Assembly (NCBI GenBank): GCA_933228675.1
Contig: OW121744.1
Span: forward strand, 93,580,885-93,644,884
Origin: Stomorhina lunata
Lineage: Eukaryota > Arthropoda > Insecta > Diptera > Rhiniidae
Length of the DNA: 64,000 bases
Direction: 5' to 3'
Shown here: positions 61,686-64,000 of the stretch, piece by piece
How the letters are laid out: each line of letters opens with the position of its first letter
Position numbering within the stretch: the first letter of the stretch is position 1
Notes under the pieces: generated by a model
Told to the model about the DNA's origin: nothing
Databases searched by the model: none
Seen by the model: only the letters and a program-made list of their open reading frames with translations
Translations under genes and position numbers: made by a program

Positions 61686-64000
61686 GTAAACTTTTTCTAT
61701 AGAAAAAGTTGAGGTTTTGAAGTTTTTCTGTAGAAAAAGTTGTGGTGTTAAAGTTTTTCTATAGAAAAAGTTGAAGTGTTAAAGTTTTTCTATAGAAAAA
61801 GTTGAGGTGTCGAAGTTTTTCTATAGAAAAATTTGAGACGTTGAAGTTTTTCTATAGAAAAAGTTAAGGTGTTGACGTTTTTCTATAGAAAAAGTTGAGG
61901 TGTTGAAGTTTTTCTACAGAAAAAGTTGAGGTGTTGAAATTTTTCTATAGAAAAAGTTGAGGTGTTGAAGTTTTTCTATAGAAAAAGTTAAGGTGTTGAC
62001 GTTTTTCTATAGAAAAAGTTGAGGTGTTGAAGTTTTTCTATAGAAAAAGTTGAGGTGTTGAAGTCTTTCTATAGAAAAAGTTGAGGTGTTGAAGTTTTTC
62101 TATAGAAAAAGTTGAGATGTTGAAGTTTTTCAATAGAAATAGTTGAGGTGTTTAAGTTTTTCTATAGAAAAAGTTGAGGTGTTGAAGTTTTTCTATAGCA
62201 AATGTTATGGTGGTTAAGTTTTCTATAGAAAAAGTTGAGGTGTTGAAGTTTTTCTATAGAAAAAGTTGAGGTGTTGAAGTTTTTATATAGAAAAAGTTGA
62301 GGTGTTGAAGTTTTTCTATAGAAAAAGTTGAGGTGTTGAAGTTTTTCTATACAAAAAGTTGAGGTGTTGAAGTTTTTCTATAGAAAAAGTTGAGGTGTTG
62401 AAGTTTTTCTATACAAAAAGTTGAGGTGTTGAAGTTTTTCTATAGAAAAAGTTGAGGTGTTGAAGTTTTTCTATAGAAAAAGTTGAGGTGTTGAAGTTTT
62501 TCTATAGAAAAAGTTGAGGTGTTGAAGTTTTTCTATAGAAAAAGTTGAGGTGTTGAAGTTTCTCTATAGCAAAAGTTGTGGTGTTTAAGTTTTCTATAGA
62601 AAAAGTTGAGGTGTTGATGTTTTTCTATAGAAAAAGTTGAGGTGTTGAAGTTTTTCTATAGAAAAAGTTGAGGTGTTAAAGTTTTTCTATAGAAAAAGTT
62701 GAGGTGTTGAAGTTTTTCTATAGAAAAAGTTGAGGTGTTGAAGTTTTTCTACAGAAAAAGTTGAGGTGTTGAAGTCTTTCTATAGAAAAAGTTGAGATGT
62801 TAAAGTTTTTCTATAGAAAAGTCGAGGTGTTGAAGTTTTTCTATAGAAGAAGTTGAGGTGTTGAAGTTTTTCTACAGAAAAAGTTGAGGAGTTGAAGTTT
62901 TTCTATAGAAAAAGTTGAGGTGTTGAAGTTTTTCTATAGAAAAAGTTGAGGTGTTGAAGTTTTTCTATACAAAGAGTTGAGGTGTTGAAGTTTTTCTATA
63001 GGAAAAGTTGAGGTGTTGAAGTTTTTCTATAGAAAAAGTTGAGGTGTTGAAGTTTTTCTATAGAAAAAGTTGAGGTGTTGAAGTTTTTCTATGGAAAAAG
63101 TTGAGGTGTTGAAGTTTTTCTATAGAAAAAGTTGAGGTGTTGAAGTTTTTCTATAGAAAAAGTTGAGGTGTTGAAGTTTTTCTATAGAAAAAGTTGAGGT
63201 GTTGAAGTTTTTCTTCAGAAAAAGTTAAGGCGTTGGAGTTTTTCCATAGAAAAAGTTGAGGTGTTGAAGTTTTTATATAGAAAAAGTTGCGGTGTTGAAG
63301 TTTTTCTATAGAAAAAGTTGAGATGTTGTTGTTTTTCTATAGAAAAAGTTGGGGTGTGGAAGTTTTTCTATAGAAAAAGTTGAGGTGTTGAAGTCTTTCT
63401 ATAGAAAAAGTTGAGGTGTTGAAGTTTTTCTATAGAAAAAGTTGAGGTGTTGAAGTTTTTCTATAGAAAAAGTTGAGGTGTTGAAGTTTTTCTATAGAAA
63501 AAGTTGAGGTGTTGAAGTTTTTCTATAGAAAAAGTTGAGGTGTTGAAGTTTTTCTATAGAAAAAGTTGAGGTGTTGAAGTTTTTCTATAGAAAAAGTTGA
63601 GGTGTTGAAGTTTTTCTATAGAAAAAGTTGAGGTGTTGAAGTTTTTTATAGAAAAAGTTGAGGTGTTGAAGTTTTTCTATAGAAAAAGTTGAGGTGTTGA
63701 AGTTTTTCTATAGAAAAAGTTGAGGTGTTGAAGTTTTTCTATAGAAAAAGTTGAGGTGTTGAAGTTTTCTATAGAAAAAGTTGAGGTGTTGAAGTTTCTC
63801 TATAGCAAAAGTTGTGGTGTTTAAGTTTTCTATAGAAAAAGTTGAGGTGTTGAAGTTTTTCTATAGAAAAAGTTGAGGTGTTGAAGTTTTTCTATAGAAA
63901 AAGTTGAGGTGTTAAAGTTTTTCTATAGAAAAAGTTGAGGTGTTGAAGTTTTTCTATAGAAAAAGTTGAGGTGTTGAAGTTTCTCTATAGCAAAAGTTGT
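61686..64000 (-). repeat. Satellite array S11, 31-bp monomer, runs off the window
   Basis: Core TTTTCTATAGAAAA plus linker AGTTGAGGTGTTGAAGT (17), about 75 copies to the window edge. On the minus strand the linker reads ACTTCAACACCTCAACT, a diverged match to the CACCGACAAC-type linker of S5b. A marker monomer pair (CTCTATAGCAAAAG followed by TTGTGGTGTTTAAG) occurs near 62562, 63798 and 63983, with a more diverged relative near 62195, indicating higher-order duplication. The first ~250 bases are heterogeneous. Confidence 0.97.

Overview
The window is almost gene-free, AT-rich repetitive DNA from a eukaryote, most probably a calyptrate fly (blowfly or house-fly group). That assignment is an inference. 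It rests on base composition, on dipteran-type transposon remnants (a hAT with 8-bp target duplications, LINE reverse-transcriptase relics, a Helitron with insect-type ends and two Helentron-like non-autonomous families), and on the lack of any bacterial-style coding. No intact protein gene, rRNA or functional tRNA is visible. The longest open frames lie inside tandem repeats whose period is a multiple of three, or inside (GTCT)n/(GACA)n tracts, and are artefacts.

The dominant component, roughly 25 kb or close to 40% of the window by summing array lengths, is a set of about ten satellite arrays. Nearly all are built on the 14-bp perfect palindrome TTTTCTATAGAAAA. Each array joins this shared core to its own homogenised linker: S1 (1-1695, 32 bp), S2 (4716-6440, 31 then 20 bp), S3 and S4 (8166-10638, 31 bp), S5 (12211-13840, 31 bp), S6 (14941-17592, 31 bp), S7 (18690-22911, ~30 bp), S8/S9 (50341-55918, ~30 then 31 bp) and S11 (61686 to the window end, 31 bp). 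S10 (57045-59933, 31 bp) has a different, longer palindrome. The 17-bp linkers of S2-edge, S3, S4, S5, S6 and probably S11 align to one ancestral linker once S3, S4 and S11 are read on the minus strand, so they are one diversified and partly inverted satellite superfamily. Several arrays show higher-order repeats.

Between the arrays, mainly from 22.9 to 49.2 kb, is a nested transposon graveyard. Family A (3 copies) and family B (9 copies) each have subterminal inverted repeats, a central tetranucleotide tract and a 3' hairpin followed by CTTACTTG or a close variant, which is the architecture of non-autonomous Helentrons (DINE-1/HINE type). Family C (3 copies plus fragments) has CCCAGCAAAACTTT terminal inverted repeats, a tRNA-like segment and a decayed LINE C-terminus. 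Nested inside these are a hAT element (26414-27777) carrying a LINE reverse-transcriptase relic, and a canonical Helitron (36252-37743) inside a family A copy. Paralogous empty sites for the hAT and one family B copy are present in the window and allow the insertions to be read directly.

Other tandem repeats are a 346-bp unit (46311-47840), a ~140-bp unit (40431-41290), ~125-bp repeats inside the Helitron, and duplicated degenerate 11-bp CCAGYTTAGTT blocks around 30.2-35.5 kb. The remaining stretches are unique AT-rich DNA without recognisable exons. They could be intronic or heterochromatic. A 200-N assembly gap lies at 60490-60689.
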